Source of the DNA: JBGPTF01 sp041490445
GTDB taxonomy: Bacteria; Acidobacteriota; Terriglobia; Acidiferrales; UBA7541
Direction of reading: 5' to 3'
Assembly: GCA_041490445.1 (NCBI GenBank)
Contig: JBGPTF010000017.1
Coordinates: 1 to 64,000, forward strand
Length of the DNA: 64,000 bases
Shown here: in pieces, positions 8,822 through 16,962 of the stretch
Layout: each line of letters starts with the position of its first letter
How positions within the stretch are numbered: the first letter of the stretch is position 1
Notes under the pieces: generated by a model
Database searches by the model: none
The model's input: only the letters and a program-made list of their open reading frames with translations
What the model was told of the DNA's origin: nothing
Program-made: the position numbers and the translations under genes

Positions 8822-10153
8822 TCACTCGAGAATCTTCAGGCCGGGATGGGCCGGCGCCCTGGTTTCTCCGGCCTGGATGATCCCGTGCGAAACTCGCCCA
8901 GTAATCTGCGCGTGTTCCAGCGATTCAAAATAGGCGTCAATCCGGTTCTTCGTCTGGGCCTCGGCGAAGTACCGCGGATCTTCCAGGTCCGATTCCAGGT
9001 AGAGGGTCGGAATACCCAGTGTCTTCGTAAAATAATCGCGCATGTCGCCCTGCCCTGCGGAAAACAACCGGCAGCTCTTCACGAAATGGATGATCAGTCC
9101 ATGTGCATTCCACTCCTCGACGTAGCGCCGGATCTGTTCGTAGCGCTGCAGGAGACTCCGGTTCGTGACGTTCTGGGCGAGCATGTGCAGCGCCACCGAT
9201 TCAAAAGGCTTCTCCGGATCGTGACGGTCACCGAATTCCCACAATCCTCCGACGGTTGAATACGTGGACGCGACCGCGCACGCCTTCCATTTTGCAAACA
9301 TGTCGCGGAACGTGCGGAAGTAAGGGTAGGGGGGAGGCCCTTCCATCACCACGCGAAACCGTTCCTGGTCATAGACGCCTTCGCCGCGCGCCACCTTTTC
9401 TTCGAGCTCGTCCAGCGCGAGTTGGAAGAATTCCACACCAGCCTGGCTGCCGCGATACACATAGAGGGGCCCCATGAGCGTGATGGCGTCGAAGTAGGCG
9501 TCGAAGGGTGAAGGTGACTTGCGCGCCAGATGTTTGATCCGCGACCACAGGTCTTCCACTTTTTGCGAGCACCGGACCGCTTCCTTGAACTTGTCATAAT
9601 CGAATTTGCGTCCGGTCAGTCCCTCGAACACCTTGACGGCCTCGTGGAGTTGCGTGACGACGTAGGCGATGTCTTCTTTGCGGGGCTCGTCCGTGCGCAG
9701 GAAAGGCACATCGAGCATGAACAGCGGCGACCCTTGAAACTCGGCGACGTGCTCGAACCACTTGATGTAGGTATTGCACCCGACAAAATTACAAAACACC
9801 AGCGTGGGCTTCGGCAGTTTGCTGCCGGTGGGCGTGATGCCCTTGATGAGCGAGCCGATGTCTGCCTTGACGTAGGCGCAATTGTCCGCGGCATAGCCCA
9901 TCTCTTCGGCGAGCAGAATCGGCTCGAGCGACTGATGCCGGATGGCGAGTTGCAGCGCATTCACCTCGGGATAGATGGGGACCGCGTCAAAGGCTTCGAG
10001 CAACTCCACGCAGTTTCCGGAAATCATCAGGCACATGGACGGAGGGTTGCCGGTGGAGGCGGCCCCGTCCAGGCGCTCGTACCAGCGAAGCATCAATTCC
10101 TTCTGCCGCTGGTGAATCGTGCTGCGATATTCGGATTTGGGTGTCTCGGTCAT
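8822..10153 (-). CDS. bzdO: Benzoyl-CoA reductase catalytic subunit, larger (BzdO-like)
   Basis: This 443-residue member of the 2-hydroxyacyl-CoA dehydratase D-component (HgdB/BcrB) family probably forms, with BzdN, the heterodimer that binds benzoyl-CoA and reduces the ring to cyclohexa-1,5-diene-1-carbonyl-CoA. Cysteines in candidate cluster-binding positions appear in CLMISGNC, NFVGCNTY and HFVKSCRLFSAGQGD. The length (about 50 kDa) fits BzdO/BcrB and is longer than the partner, as in Azoarcus. It lies 6 bp after bzdN. A different aromatic or 2-hydroxyacyl-CoA substrate remains possible, but two activases and the neighbouring BadH-like and hydratase genes favour benzoyl-CoA. Confidence 0.82.
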   Translation of the reverse strand: MTETPKSEYRSTIHQRQKELMLRWYERLDGAASTGNPPSMCLMISGNCVELLEAFDAVPIYPEVNALQLAIRHQSLEPILLAEEMGYAADNCAYVKADIGSLIKGITPTGSKLPKPTLVFCNFVGCNTYIKWFEHVAEFQGSPLFMLDVPFLRTDEPRKEDIAYVVTQLHEAVKVFEGLTGRKFDYDKFKEAVRCSQKVEDLWSRIKHLARKSPSPFDAYFDAITLMGPLYVYRGSQAGVEFFQLALDELEEKVARGEGVYDQERFRVVMEGPPPYPYFRTFRDMFAKWKACAVASTYSTVGGLWEFGDRHDPEKPFESVALHMLAQNVTNRSLLQRYEQIRRYVEEWNAHGLIIHFVKSCRLFSAGQGDMRDYFTKTLGIPTLYLESDLEDPRYFAEAQTKNRIDAYFESLEHAQITGRVSHGIIQAGETRAPAHPGLKILE

Positions 10154-10159
10154 GATTCC

Positions 10160-11323
10160 TCAGTCAAAGAGCAGTGATTCGACGAATGTTTCCACTTCGT
10201 TGCGCATCCGCTCAAACGTGAATGCCTTTTCTTCAAACTCCAGGAGCAGATGGGGAACCCCGGCGCTTTCGAGCTCGCGCTTGAAGAGAACGTAATCGAA
10301 ATAGGCCGGCTCGCAGAATTTTGCGATCAGCAAGATGACTGCATTGGCGCGGCTCCGCTCGACTCTTTTCAGCAGCTCCTTGTGGCGTGGCTGGCGGGGA
10401 TCGTGGCGCACCGACGAATAGACGGCGCGATTGAGGTAGCTCTCCGCGAGCGAGCCGAGGGGGTCGCCGTTAACAGGCACATCTTCGGTAAACCAGCGGC
10501 GCCCGAGGATGAAGTCATCCTCCACGACGTAACATCCCGCTTCTTCGAGGAGCTTGATCAAATCGAGCGGCGGCTGTTCACAAAAAGAACCCTCGATGAC
10601 CACCCGCAGATAATCGCGCGGCTTCGCGGAGCGCTCTGGCAATTCCTGCAACGCTTCGCGCAGCCAGCCGTTGTGTGTTTCGACCGGCAGGAAATTCCCC
10701 GCGCGCATCAAAGAATACAATTCCCACGTGCGGAGGAGATGGGGACTTTTCGCGCGGAAAGCGTAAAGCCGCCGCAGGTATGCCCGGTTCTGGTTAAAAA
10801 GCTCAATTGCCTGAGTGAGAGCCACATTGTTCAAGGGGCACCCGCACAAAACTTCCAAGTGTTCTTGCACGCGGCCGTACTCTCCCCGGAGGAATTCTTT
10901 GCCGGCGGCGGAGCTGGGGTTGTGCGGAAGATGAAGAAAATCGACGTACAGTTCGGGAAAATTACGCTTGAAGACGAAGCAGAGATTCCGCGCCGAATCG
11001 CAGATCGAGGAAAAGAGCATGCCGTCGAACGGTTCGAGGTGCCCCGTCATCCCCATTTCCAGCGTGGTTTTTACGATGGAACAAATGAAGGAACCGAAGC
11101 GCGCGTCGGCGTTCTGGATGTCCAGCCGGTCGCCTGCGCCGTTCAGCCCCACGGGCAGCGCGCCGAGAGCGTGGATCAGCTCCACCGGCGCATAAACGGG
11201 GAAATAGCCGATGGCCTTCGAGCCGGGATGCGCCGCCTTCCACTGCTTGACTTCAGCGAAGTCGACATCGGAAATGATTTCCGCGCATCGCTCGAATCTA
11301 TCTTCAGCAGTTTGCATCGCCAT
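10160..11323 (-). CDS. bzdN: Benzoyl-CoA reductase catalytic subunit, smaller (BzdN-like)
   Basis: This 387-residue HgdB/BcrC-family protein (about 43-44 kDa, as for BzdN) is the probable partner of BzdO. Family features are GYFPVYAPVELIHALGALPVGL near the N-terminus, cysteines in SFICSIVK and SSICDSARNLCF, and LIAKFCEPAYFDY near the C-terminus, which is the usual cluster/substrate segment of these proteins. The first ATG has a GAGG site 9 nt upstream. The gene order N-O-P-Q is the Azoarcus order rather than the badDEFG order of Rhodopseudomonas. The enzyme is expected to be oxygen-sensitive and to need a reduced ferredoxin, which is not encoded here. Confidence 0.82.
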   Translation of the reverse strand: MAMQTAEDRFERCAEIISDVDFAEVKQWKAAHPGSKAIGYFPVYAPVELIHALGALPVGLNGAGDRLDIQNADARFGSFICSIVKTTLEMGMTGHLEPFDGMLFSSICDSARNLCFVFKRNFPELYVDFLHLPHNPSSAAGKEFLRGEYGRVQEHLEVLCGCPLNNVALTQAIELFNQNRAYLRRLYAFRAKSPHLLRTWELYSLMRAGNFLPVETHNGWLREALQELPERSAKPRDYLRVVIEGSFCEQPPLDLIKLLEEAGCYVVEDDFILGRRWFTEDVPVNGDPLGSLAESYLNRAVYSSVRHDPRQPRHKELLKRVERSRANAVILLIAKFCEPAYFDYVLFKRELESAGVPHLLLEFEEKAFTFERMRNEVETFVESLLFD

Positions 11324-11368
11324 CAGGCAACCTCGCTTGCGGCGCGCCGGACGCCGCTGCTGCGAACC

Positions 11369-12142
11369 TCAACCTGCCATCGTGAGTCCACCGTTGACGC
11401 TCGTCACCTGGCCGGTGATGTAGCGTGCGTCGTCTGAAGCCAGAAAGGTAACCAGCGGCGCGACATCTTCCGGCTGGGCCAGCCGCTTGAGCGGGATTTG
11501 ATTCACGACGGCACTCAGAATCTTCTGGCCGAATTGTTCTTCCCGGATTTCGTTTAGCAGCGATGTCTCCACCAGGCCGGGGCAAATCACATTCACGCGA
11601 ATGTTGTCTCGCGCGTGCTCGCGCGCCAGCGTCTTGGAAAACGCGATGACCGCCGCCTTCGCTCCGGAATAAACAGATTCTCCGAGCGAGCCCACTCGTG
11701 CCGAATCGGAACTGATGTTGACGATGCTTCCCTGCTTTCGCTCCACCATGTGTGGCAGCACCGCATAGCAGGTGTGAATGACGCCGCGGTAGTTGATCGC
11801 AATGATCTTGTCCCACAATTCCGGCGACGATTTCAGAAACGGCATCAGGCGATCCCAGCCCGCGTTGTTTACGAGGATATCGATCCGGCCAAACTCCTTC
11901 AGTGCCGCATCGCGCATTTTGTTTACGTCGTCCAGTTGAGAAACGTCGGTGCGTACGGCGACGATCCGGCGGCCGGTTTCCCGTGTGATTTCGGAGGCAG
12001 TTGTGCTCGCTTCGTCCAATCGGGAATCGGCGATGATCACATCGGCGCCGGATTCGGCGAGCGCTCTGACGATGGCCCGTCCGATTCCCCGCGCCCCGCC
12101 CGTCACAATCGCTGTTTTGTCCTTCAAGCTGCGGGCGTTCAT
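11369..12142 (-). CDS. badH: SDR dehydrogenase, BadH-like (2-hydroxycyclohexanecarboxyl-CoA dehydrogenase)
   Basis: This classical short-chain dehydrogenase of 257 residues has the cofactor motif TGGARGIGRA, NNAGWD, catalytic Ser (VNISSDSARVGS) with the YxxxK pair in VYSGAKAAV, and ends VNGGLTMAG. NNAGWD, AVLPHMVER, SDSARVGSLGE and FSKTLAREHARDNI closely recall Rhodopseudomonas BadH, which oxidises 2-hydroxycyclohexane-1-carboxyl-CoA to the 2-keto compound. Azoarcus and Thauera use a zinc-type alcohol dehydrogenase at the corresponding step, so this operon appears to be a hybrid. It overlaps the amidohydrolase by 4 bp and precedes bzdN by 45 bp. Confidence 0.8.
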   Translation of the reverse strand: MNARSLKDKTAIVTGGARGIGRAIVRALAESGADVIIADSRLDEASTTASEITRETGRRIVAVRTDVSQLDDVNKMRDAALKEFGRIDILVNNAGWDRLMPFLKSSPELWDKIIAINYRGVIHTCYAVLPHMVERKQGSIVNISSDSARVGSLGESVYSGAKAAVIAFSKTLAREHARDNIRVNVICPGLVETSLLNEIREEQFGQKILSAVVNQIPLKRLAQPEDVAPLVTFLASDDARYITGQVTSVNGGLTMAG

Positions 12143-13032
12143 GGCTGCGCCTTACTTGCTGCTGCTTTCGTTCCTGTCTCTTCCAACTTGAAAAGTTCCC
12201 GGGCGTTATCTCGAAGAAGCTTTCGCTTGGCTTCTTCCTTGAGCCCGAGGTCCTCGATTTGTCCCAGGCTATCTTTCCAAGACAATCCGTTCGTGCCCCA
12301 CAGGCAGCGGTCCCGGCCGAGGCGGCTGTTGAGGAACTGCAGAATGTTGGGTGAGAGGTATTTCGGCAACCACGCGTCGATGCCGAACCAGACGTTGTCC
12401 CACTTGTAGCAAACGGAAAGCAGCTCATCGACCCACGGCCAACCCGTGTGCGCGCCGATCAGCTTCAGATTCGGGAAATCGCACGCGACGCGGTCCAGAT
12501 GCATCGGCCGGCCGCCTTCGCTTGGCATCGCTTCCAGCACGTGTCCGACCTGAAGCGAGACGGGTACACCGAGCTCTTCGCACAGTGCGTAGAGAGGGTA
12601 CATCTTGCGGTCATCGATCGGAATGTCGAAGCCGTAGATGTGCACGTACACACCTTTGAAGCCGTACTTGGTGACCGCGGTGTGGATTTCGTCGAGGCTT
12701 TCCCGAATGCGGAAAGGGTTGTACCCGGCCAGTCCAACGAATCGCTTCGGATATTTCTCCGTGTACTGGAGCACTTCCTCCAACTGCGTATCCATGTACA
12801 TCCATTTACGCCAGTACGACCACATCTTACATTGGGTGACAAAAACCTTGTCGACCCCGGCTTCGTCCATCCGTTTCAGCATTTCCTCGATGGAAGTGTA
12901 GGAGGGCAGCCCCCCGATTGCCCGTTCCATCCGGCACACCAATTCCCCTTGCTTCGCGCGCGTCCACTTCTCGATGAATTCCGGTGTGGAGACGTAGTAC
13001 ATGAAATCGATGGCTTGTATACTCGCTGGCAT
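12139..13032 (-). CDS. Amidohydrolase_2-fold protein with altered metal site
   Basis: The 297-residue TIM-barrel protein belongs to the amidohydrolase_2/ACMSD-like group: GLAGYNPF, GFKGVYVHIYG, QVGH (His164), LIGAHTGWPW (His195) and a terminal CLWGTN. Typical members have DxHxH after the first strand and a metal-binding Asp in the last motif (GSD). Here the first motif reads IDFMYYV (residues 8-14) and the last ends in Asn248, so three usual ligands are absent. It may bind metal differently, have lost catalysis, or have a new role. Its place between the Rrf2 gene and the BadH-like dehydrogenase ties it to the aromatic pathway. It might act in decarboxylation or ring opening; that is a guess. 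Confidence 0.72.
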   Translation of the reverse strand: MPASIQAIDFMYYVSTPEFIEKWTRAKQGELVCRMERAIGGLPSYTSIEEMLKRMDEAGVDKVFVTQCKMWSYWRKWMYMDTQLEEVLQYTEKYPKRFVGLAGYNPFRIRESLDEIHTAVTKYGFKGVYVHIYGFDIPIDDRKMYPLYALCEELGVPVSLQVGHVLEAMPSEGGRPMHLDRVACDFPNLKLIGAHTGWPWVDELLSVCYKWDNVWFGIDAWLPKYLSPNILQFLNSRLGRDRCLWGTNGLSWKDSLGQIEDLGLKEEAKRKLLRDNARELFKLEETGTKAAASKAQP

Positions 13033-13092
13033 CAGGCTCTCCTCGACGGATGCATCAGTATTTCTCTCTTCTGGAGGGAGTTCGACGTAGCC

Positions 13093-13599
13093 TCACGGCC
13101 GGTCCCGCCGTTCCGGGGCCGCCTGGTAGAAGAACGACGGCTCCGCAGTTCGCCGCTGAAACTCTTGATCTTGCTGGTCGTGCGCCTGAACTTCTGCGAA
13201 CTCCGTGAGAAGGGCGGCAATCGTCGTCTCTTCGAGCAGCCTTCGGAATTCCCCTCGCTGGGGCGCCCACAGTTTGTGGAAGGGGCAGGGGTTCTCGGAC
13301 GAGCAGTTGCCCAGTCCGAGGGCGCACCGATCGACTTCGGCCCGTCCTTCGATGGCAGATACCAGAGACCAAAGAGTGATTGCTTCCGGGGACTTTCCCA
13401 ACTGGATGCCGCCACCCGGTCCGCGAAAGGTCCTGACAAGACCCGCCGGAGCCAATCGCTGGATGATCTTGGAAAGATACGCACTGGAAAGATTCGTCGC
13501 CCTAGCCACATCGTGCACCGGAGAGAGTTCCCCCGGAGGCCGACCGGCCAAGTACAGGGCCGCTCGAATGGCAACCTCGGCAGCACGTCCGTAGAGCAT
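13093..13599 (-). CDS. Rrf2-family Fe-S transcription regulator (BadM/IscR-like)
   Basis: A winged-helix Rrf2 protein (168 residues) with the wing motif RGPGGGIQLGK and a cysteine triad Cys92-Cys99-Cys105 followed by PFH, the usual Fe-S ligand set. The start at MLYGRAAEVAIRAALYLA matches family N-termini; an ATG 12 nt upstream is less likely. The C-terminal tail after about 140 is long, polar and unlike IscR. It is the first gene of the putative benzoyl-CoA reductase operon. In Rhodopseudomonas the Rrf2 protein BadM represses the reductase genes, which makes a similar job plausible. Its promoter is overlapped by a palindrome, consistent with autoregulation. Confidence 0.85.
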   Translation of the reverse strand: MLYGRAAEVAIRAALYLAGRPPGELSPVHDVARATNLSSAYLSKIIQRLAPAGLVRTFRGPGGGIQLGKSPEAITLWSLVSAIEGRAEVDRCALGLGNCSSENPCPFHKLWAPQRGEFRRLLEETTIAALLTEFAEVQAHDQQDQEFQRRTAEPSFFYQAAPERRDRP

Positions 13600-13614
13600 G
13601 GCACCGTCCAAAAC

Positions 13615-13656
13615 AAGAATTAAGGAATATTTATTCTTTTATTGCTCCTCTGTCAA
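13615..13656 (-). promoter_or_regulatory. Promoter with overlapping palindrome, candidate Rrf2 operator
   Basis: On the minus strand there is a perfect TTGACA at 13656-13651, a 17-bp spacer and TAAATA at 13633-13628. A 24-bp AT-rich inverted repeat with AAGAAT and ATTCTT arms (13615-13620 and 13633-13638, 12 bp between) covers the -10 element and the expected start of transcription. Rrf2 proteins commonly bind partly symmetric AT-rich sites of about 23-27 bp, so this is a good candidate operator for one or both divergent Rrf2 proteins. Confidence 0.6.
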
Positions 13657-13768
13657 GAACAATCTTTGTTTCCCTTGCGTAACACTAGGATTGTGCCTGG
13701 CCGCCTCATTGCAAGAATGGGCTTGACGATGATCGAGGAGATGAGGAAACTGGATTCCGGACTCTCTT

Positions 13769-14221
13769 ATGATTTATTCGAAGCCTTGTGAATACGCGAT
13801 TCGCGCCCTTTCCTATCTGGCACAGTTCCCCAACGGCGGAGCGGTACAGGGGAAAGAAATCGCCAAGGCGGAGGGGCTCCCTGCCCCGGTCCTTGGCAAG
13901 GTCCTGCAGGAATTGGCGCGAAAGGGATTGGTTGATTCCCGCCGCGGGCCGGGCGGCGGTTTCAAGCTGGCGCGCAAACCACAGTTGATTACCCTGCGCG
14001 ATATCGTTGCGGCGATCGACGGATTGGATCAATTCCTCGAATGCGCCGTCGGCCTGGAACGCTGCTCGGACGAATCCCCGTGCCCGCTACACGACACCTG
14101 GAAAGGACTTCGCATGCAGATGATGACCTACCTCGAAACGACCACGCTGGCCGACATGGCTGTCGCGGTGAAGAAAAAGAAGGAGCTTCTCCACTCTCCG
14201 AGGCGCTCTCAAAGAAAATAA
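13769..14221 (+). CDS. Second Rrf2-family Fe-S transcription regulator
   Basis: This 150-residue protein starts MIYSKPCEYAIRALSYLA, carries the wing motif RGPGGGFKLAR, and has a cysteine triad at 92, 99 and 105 with exactly the same spacing as its divergent neighbour, ending PLH. The two therefore probably arose by duplication or bind the same kind of cluster. It is transcribed away from the aromatic operon, with about 170 bp between the two genes. It has a lysine-rich tail and no linked target downstream. It may sense oxygen, NO or cluster supply; the nearby RIC gene fits NO or oxidative stress. The ribosome site is weak. Confidence 0.88.
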   Translation: MIYSKPCEYAIRALSYLAQFPNGGAVQGKEIAKAEGLPAPVLGKVLQELARKGLVDSRRGPGGGFKLARKPQLITLRDIVAAIDGLDQFLECAVGLERCSDESPCPLHDTWKGLRMQMMTYLETTTLADMAVAVKKKKELLHSPRRSQRK

Positions 14222-14348
14222 GGCTTTCCGCCCAGGCCATCTTCCCGAACCAAACATGATCCCGTGGCATTTCGCACAAGCGCTCCGCCCGACTCAGAGC
14301 TACATAATCGCTGACAACTCCGGGGATGGCGATGCGAAGACAAGACTT

Positions 14349-14729
14349 CTACGCGAGCGCGATCAGGTCAATCTCGACTCGAACGTCGCGGGGCAGCCGC
14401 GCCACTTCCACAGTGGAACGCGCGGGCGCGTTGCCTGGCGGAAGATAGCGGGCATAGACTTCATTCATGGCGGCAAAGTCATTCATATCCTTCAAGAAGA
14501 CGGTGGTCCGGACGGCCTTTTCAAGCGCTGAACCGGCTGCTTCGACAATGGCCTTGAGATTCAGGAGCACGCGCTCCGTCTGCTTTGCCACGTCGCCTTC
14601 GACAAGGTGTCCCGTGGCTGGGTCAAAGGCAACCTGACCGGAAATAAACACGAATCCGTTCGCGCGAATCGCCTGCGAGTAGGGGCCGATCGCTTTCGGG
14701 CCGTGCTGCGTTGCGATGATCTCTTTCAC
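14349..14729 (-). CDS. ridA: RidA family enamine/imine deaminase
   Basis: RidA proteins hydrolyse reactive 2-aminoacrylate and related imines formed by PLP enzymes. The 126-residue product has the standard pattern GPKAIGPYSQAIRANGFVFISGQVAFDP, the arginine segment AVRTTVFLKDMNDFAAMNEVYARYL, and the C-terminal PARSTVEVARLPRDVRVEIDLIA that shapes the active site (conserved Arg and Glu). The GTG start has AGGAGG immediately upstream. It lies 24 bp after the end of the M1-like peptidase gene and may be co-transcribed with it, although no functional link is evident. Confidence 0.93.
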   Translation of the reverse strand: MKEIIATQHGPKAIGPYSQAIRANGFVFISGQVAFDPATGHLVEGDVAKQTERVLLNLKAIVEAAGSALEKAVRTTVFLKDMNDFAAMNEVYARYLPPGNAPARSTVEVARLPRDVRVEIDLIALA

Positions 14730-14753
14730 CGTTCCTCCTTGGAAGTTGTTCGT

Positions 14754-16226
14754 TCATTGCTTCACCGCGTAGCGCTCGCGGAAGCTGTCCGGAAGTCCGG
14801 TGTCATTTAACCAGATGCGGAAAAACTCGGCGAGATTCTTTCCTGTTTCCAATTCCACGGCGGAGCGCAGGTCTTCGAACCCGGCACTTTCGCCGTGCAG
14901 CGCACTGACCAGATGGGCGATGCCCCGCCGCGCGCCTGCCTCCCCGCATTCATCTTCAAGAGCGAGGAAGAGGAGGGATCCCTTTGCGTAAGAGATCTTG
15001 CGCTGCTCCCAAGGATCCCCGGCGCGGATGGCCGACAGCGGCTTTTCAACACTGGCAACCCGCGCGTCATCGTACAGCTTCAAGCGCTGCCGGACAGCGT
15101 TCGCCCGAGCCGCTGCTCCACCGCGCGCTTCCGCGGCAACGATTGGAGCGTATTCCGCGAAGCCCTCACCCATGCCGATTTCAGCCTCAGGACGCAACCT
15201 CACCTGTTCGCCCAACCAGGTGTGCGCCAACTCGTGTTCCGCCACCCCCAGGAAAACCTCGCTCGAAGCTTCAAGGGCGAACGCCTGCCGGTTCAAGAGC
15301 ACGCCGTTGAGAAAGGGCCAGCCTGCGGGCCCCTCTCCCGTGGCGGAACGCCCGTAAAGATGGGTGGAAGTTTCGGCGATGTGAACAGGCGCCGACTTCT
15401 TCAGAATGGGTCCGAAGGCGGCGGCATAGACTTTCATGGTCGCGGCGAGTCGGGCGCCAGCCACCTGGGACGCCGGCGCGGAGATCGGCGCGAGCGTCCA
15501 GAAAACCACGTCGCCTTCCGGCGCGTTCACTTCCTGTTGATGATATCGCCCCGCGACAATGAATGGGTCGAGATTCAGCTTATGGAGAGTAAAACGGTGT
15601 TCGATATCCCCGCCCTGTTTTCGTGCGCCGGAGGAACTGCCAGTTGAAATCACCAAGAACTCCGGCGGTACGATAAGGTTCACCGGCGTCGGATCGGGGC
15701 GCTCGACATCATGTGAGAAAAGCTTTTTCGGAGTTTGCAGCTCAGGGAACCAACCCTGCGGTTGCAGGTGGAAGGACACATCATCCACCGCAATTGCAGC
15801 GCGGCCGCGGGGCGCCGGCGCGAGGCGGTATTCGAGGACAAGATTGCGCTTCTGCTTTTGTGGCCAGGCGGGCTCGATGGAAATTCGAAAAATCTCGTCC
15901 GGGGCACTGCTCTCGCGCTCAGCTGCTGCCAGGGAGGGTGTGACCGGGCGGCCATCAATCTCCGCACTCAGATTCTGCCGGCCAAAAGTCTTCTCGTCCG
16001 GCAAAGAGACCTCGATCGAATTAAGTGGCGCATTGCCGACGTTGCGGAGTTGGTAGGCGGCGCGGATGGCGAGGTGCGGATGATCTCCGGACACGTAAAG
16101 CACGTCGAGAGTTTCCTTCTGCACTTTATAGCCGGGCGCGAGCGGAACCGAGCACGCGGCAAGGCACACAAGCGCCAGCGCTAGAATGGCGCCGGATCCA
16201 GGCCGCCCTATCTTGTTACGCAGCAA
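14754..16226 (-). CDS. M1-like zinc metallopeptidase lipoprotein
   Basis: The 490-residue protein begins with a lipoprotein signal (LALALVCLAAC, lipobox LAAC) and probably faces the periplasm. A beta-rich N-terminal part of about 200 residues is followed by a gluzincin domain with HELAHTW (zinc ligands and catalytic Glu, about 335-341) and the third ligand Glu in GMGEGFAEYAP about 20 residues later, as in M1 aminopeptidases. The GAMEN substrate loop typical of M1 exopeptidases is not apparent, and the region before HELAH reads LNGVLLNRQAF, so substrate choice may differ. Family and location are fairly clear but the substrate is unknown. Confidence 0.8.
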   Translation of the reverse strand: MLRNKIGRPGSGAILALALVCLAACSVPLAPGYKVQKETLDVLYVSGDHPHLAIRAAYQLRNVGNAPLNSIEVSLPDEKTFGRQNLSAEIDGRPVTPSLAAAERESSAPDEIFRISIEPAWPQKQKRNLVLEYRLAPAPRGRAAIAVDDVSFHLQPQGWFPELQTPKKLFSHDVERPDPTPVNLIVPPEFLVISTGSSSGARKQGGDIEHRFTLHKLNLDPFIVAGRYHQQEVNAPEGDVVFWTLAPISAPASQVAGARLAATMKVYAAAFGPILKKSAPVHIAETSTHLYGRSATGEGPAGWPFLNGVLLNRQAFALEASSEVFLGVAEHELAHTWLGEQVRLRPEAEIGMGEGFAEYAPIVAAEARGGAAARANAVRQRLKLYDDARVASVEKPLSAIRAGDPWEQRKISYAKGSLLFLALEDECGEAGARRGIAHLVSALHGESAGFEDLRSAVELETGKNLAEFFRIWLNDTGLPDSFRERYAVKQ

Positions 16227-16315
16227 AGCGGAGTGATTCTACCGGGCCGGACCACGCGGGTCAAAACAACTGAAGGGAAAATGAACTGCTGGAGGAAACC
16301 GTGCTGCGCCACGCG

Positions 16316-16900
16316 CTACCTGTGACGGATTGTCGCGGCCACTTGCTCATCCGTGAGGCCGCGGTCGATCAATTCGAGCATCTTTTCTTCACCGACGCCG
16401 GCGTTTTTCATTCTGGCGAGCGCGGCACCCGAAAGCGCAGGCTGGCCCGCGGCGCGTCGCCGCGCCATCGCCAGGATCACCCGATCAGACAAACCCGCAA
16501 GCCGCATGGCCTGCTCTTCACCCGTCTGGAGACCCAATTGGTTCAGCCGTGCCAATTCGAGGACCGTTTGTTCCGACATTCCCACCTGCAGCAGGCTGGC
16601 AACTCCGTCACCGTCTGCAAATGCATGCTGGCGGGCGCGAGCAATGCGCAGCAGGTCAACACAGCCGGCATCGGAGAGGCCCGCCCGCTTCGCTTTCACG
16701 AGCTCCGGCACTTCGGCGCTCCGGACTTCGAGTGAGCGAAGTTCCTCAAGACTGCTGTAGCTGAGTCCCAGGTTATCGAGGGGGGTGAGATCCGCCCCGC
16801 GGTTCCTCTTGCACCCGGCAGCGCCCATCAAGACCAGGCACAGCGCAAGCGCAAGTATTTCCGAGCACCGAAATTGAACGAAGAATCTCATAGCTTTCAT
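16316..16900 (-). CDS. Putative lipoprotein of unknown function
   Basis: The 194-residue product has a lipoprotein signal ending LVLMGAAGC and a soluble, largely helical remainder. Three similar segments alternate around LRSLEVRSAEVPELVKAKRAGLSD, LQVGMSEQTVLELARLNQLGL and MKNAGVGEEKMLELIDRGLTD. Each has a G(M/V/L)-S/G-E/D turn and a following helix, so this looks like a helical repeat. I do not recognise a family. The start is the ATG of MKAMRFF; a second ATG lies three codons later. The open frame extends far upstream over the relA/spoT gene, but that part is a shadow. Confidence 0.6.
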   Translation of the reverse strand: MKAMRFFVQFRCSEILALALCLVLMGAAGCKRNRGADLTPLDNLGLSYSSLEELRSLEVRSAEVPELVKAKRAGLSDAGCVDLLRIARARQHAFADGDGVASLLQVGMSEQTVLELARLNQLGLQTGEEQAMRLAGLSDRVILAMARRRAAGQPALSGAALARMKNAGVGEEKMLELIDRGLTDEQVAATIRHR

Positions 16901-16962
16901 TGTAGCTGTGAACCGGAGGGCGGCGCTTACCGATGTGGCGGAAGGATTACCCAACGAATCGC

